From Acidimicrobiales bacterium (GTDB lineage Bacteria; Actinomycetota; Acidimicrobiia; Acidimicrobiales; RAAP-2), in NCBI GenBank assembly GCA_017883105.1, contig JADGOF010000026.1, positions 1 through 12,918 of the forward strand: a stretch of 12,918 nt of DNA, read 5' to 3'. The position numbers and the translations under genes were made by a program. Within the stretch, counting starts at the first letter, position 1, and every line of letters starts with the position of its first letter. Shown here piece after piece: positions 12,598-12,918 of the stretch. Under the pieces are notes generated by a model, which saw only the letters and a list, made by a program, of their open reading frames with translations, was not told the DNA's origin and did not search any database.

Positions 12598-12918
12598 ATG
12601 CTGGACCACGTCTTCACCCAACTCGTCTCGTCGCACCGCCGTGCATTCGAAGACGCACTTCTGCAGCGCCAGGCTGTGGAGGAGCGGTTTCAGGTGGACG
12701 TGTTCTTGGGCGACGTCAGCTTCGAGACCTCCTACAGCCTCCCCGGAGAGGAGCGCCCGGCCCGGATCCGGGTCGACACCAGTCTCGACTGGCCCACCTG
12801 GAGCCAGACCGCCTACCGGAGCTGGGCCATCGGCGAGGAGCCGGACGAGCTCCCCGAGGTGCTGGTGGAGATCGCCTTCCGGGTCCAGAACCTCGACAGC
12901 GTCCCCGATGTGGCTGCG
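12598..12918 (+). CDS. Unrecognised protein, 5' part only (runs off the window)
   Basis: An uninterrupted frame of 107 codons runs from the ATG at 12598 to the window end without a stop. It begins MLDHVFTQLVSSHRRAFEDALLQ and continues with an acidic, beta-rich stretch (FQVDVFLGDVSFETSYSLP, ARIRVDTSLDWPTWSQTAY, EVLVEIAFRVQNLDS). There is no signal peptide or membrane helix in the visible part. I recognise no family. Coding is supported by a TAGCCT -10-like box 10 nt before the ATG, by strong GC bias at third codon positions and by the divergent arrangement with the GDPD gene. The C-terminal part and the total length are unknown. Confidence 0.7.
   Translation, partial: MLDHVFTQLVSSHRRAFEDALLQRQAVEERFQVDVFLGDVSFETSYSLPGEERPARIRVDTSLDWPTWSQTAYRSWAIGEEPDELPEVLVEIAFRVQNLDSVPDVAA

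Overview
The window is high-GC DNA with GTG/ATG starts and a gene order typical of Actinobacteria. The block rsmI, metG, tatD, a secreted cell-wall-type protein, rsmA, ispE follows the order known from Mycobacterium (rsmI, metG, tatD, rpfB, ksgA, ispE). Two tiny ribosomal proteins first described in mycobacterial ribosomes (bS22 and bL37) are also present, as is an MprA/MprB-like two-component pair. Sequence style (AKLTLSLRV in IspE, secreted Thr-rich and small beta-rich proteins, leaderless-type TAGSST promoters) suggests a deep-branching actinobacterium such as Acidimicrobiia rather than a mycobacterium. That placement is inference.

Layout. 1-183: short regulatory region with several palindromes and a -10-like box. 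184-2324 (+): response regulator and sensor histidine kinase. 2408-2509 (+): 33-aa bS22. 2586-4354 (-): rsmA and ispE, overlapping by 4 nt. 4405-4438: strong hairpin, a likely terminator. 4474-5124 (-): unknown secreted four-cysteine protein. 5307-5996 (-): RlpA-like double-psi beta-barrel secreted protein behind a hairpin-rich leader. 6128-6148: intrinsic terminator of the tatD transcript. 6256-8675 (-): metG and tatD, 11 bases apart. 8864-9298 (+): NUDIX hydrolase. 9330-9872 (-): msrA. 9978-11395 (-): DUF192 gene and rsmI, overlapping by 4 nt. 11449-11532 (+): 27-aa bL37. 11690-12571 (-): glycerophosphodiester phosphodiesterase. 12598-end (+): start of an unrecognised gene, running off the window.

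How it works together. Most genes are housekeeping genes for translation (MetG, RsmA, RsmI, bS22, bL37), isoprenoid precursors (IspE), repair and hydrolysis (TatD, MsrA, NUDIX, GDPD) and the envelope (RlpA-like protein, secreted protein, sensor kinase). I see no mobile element, CRISPR array, toxin-antitoxin pair or biosynthetic cluster. The notable content is small-scale: two ribosomal micro-genes easily missed by annotation, a recurring TAGSST box 9-10 nt before start codons, a hairpin that can pair with the ribosome-binding site of the secreted protein, a structured leader before the RlpA-like gene, and that gene occupying the usual rpfB position.
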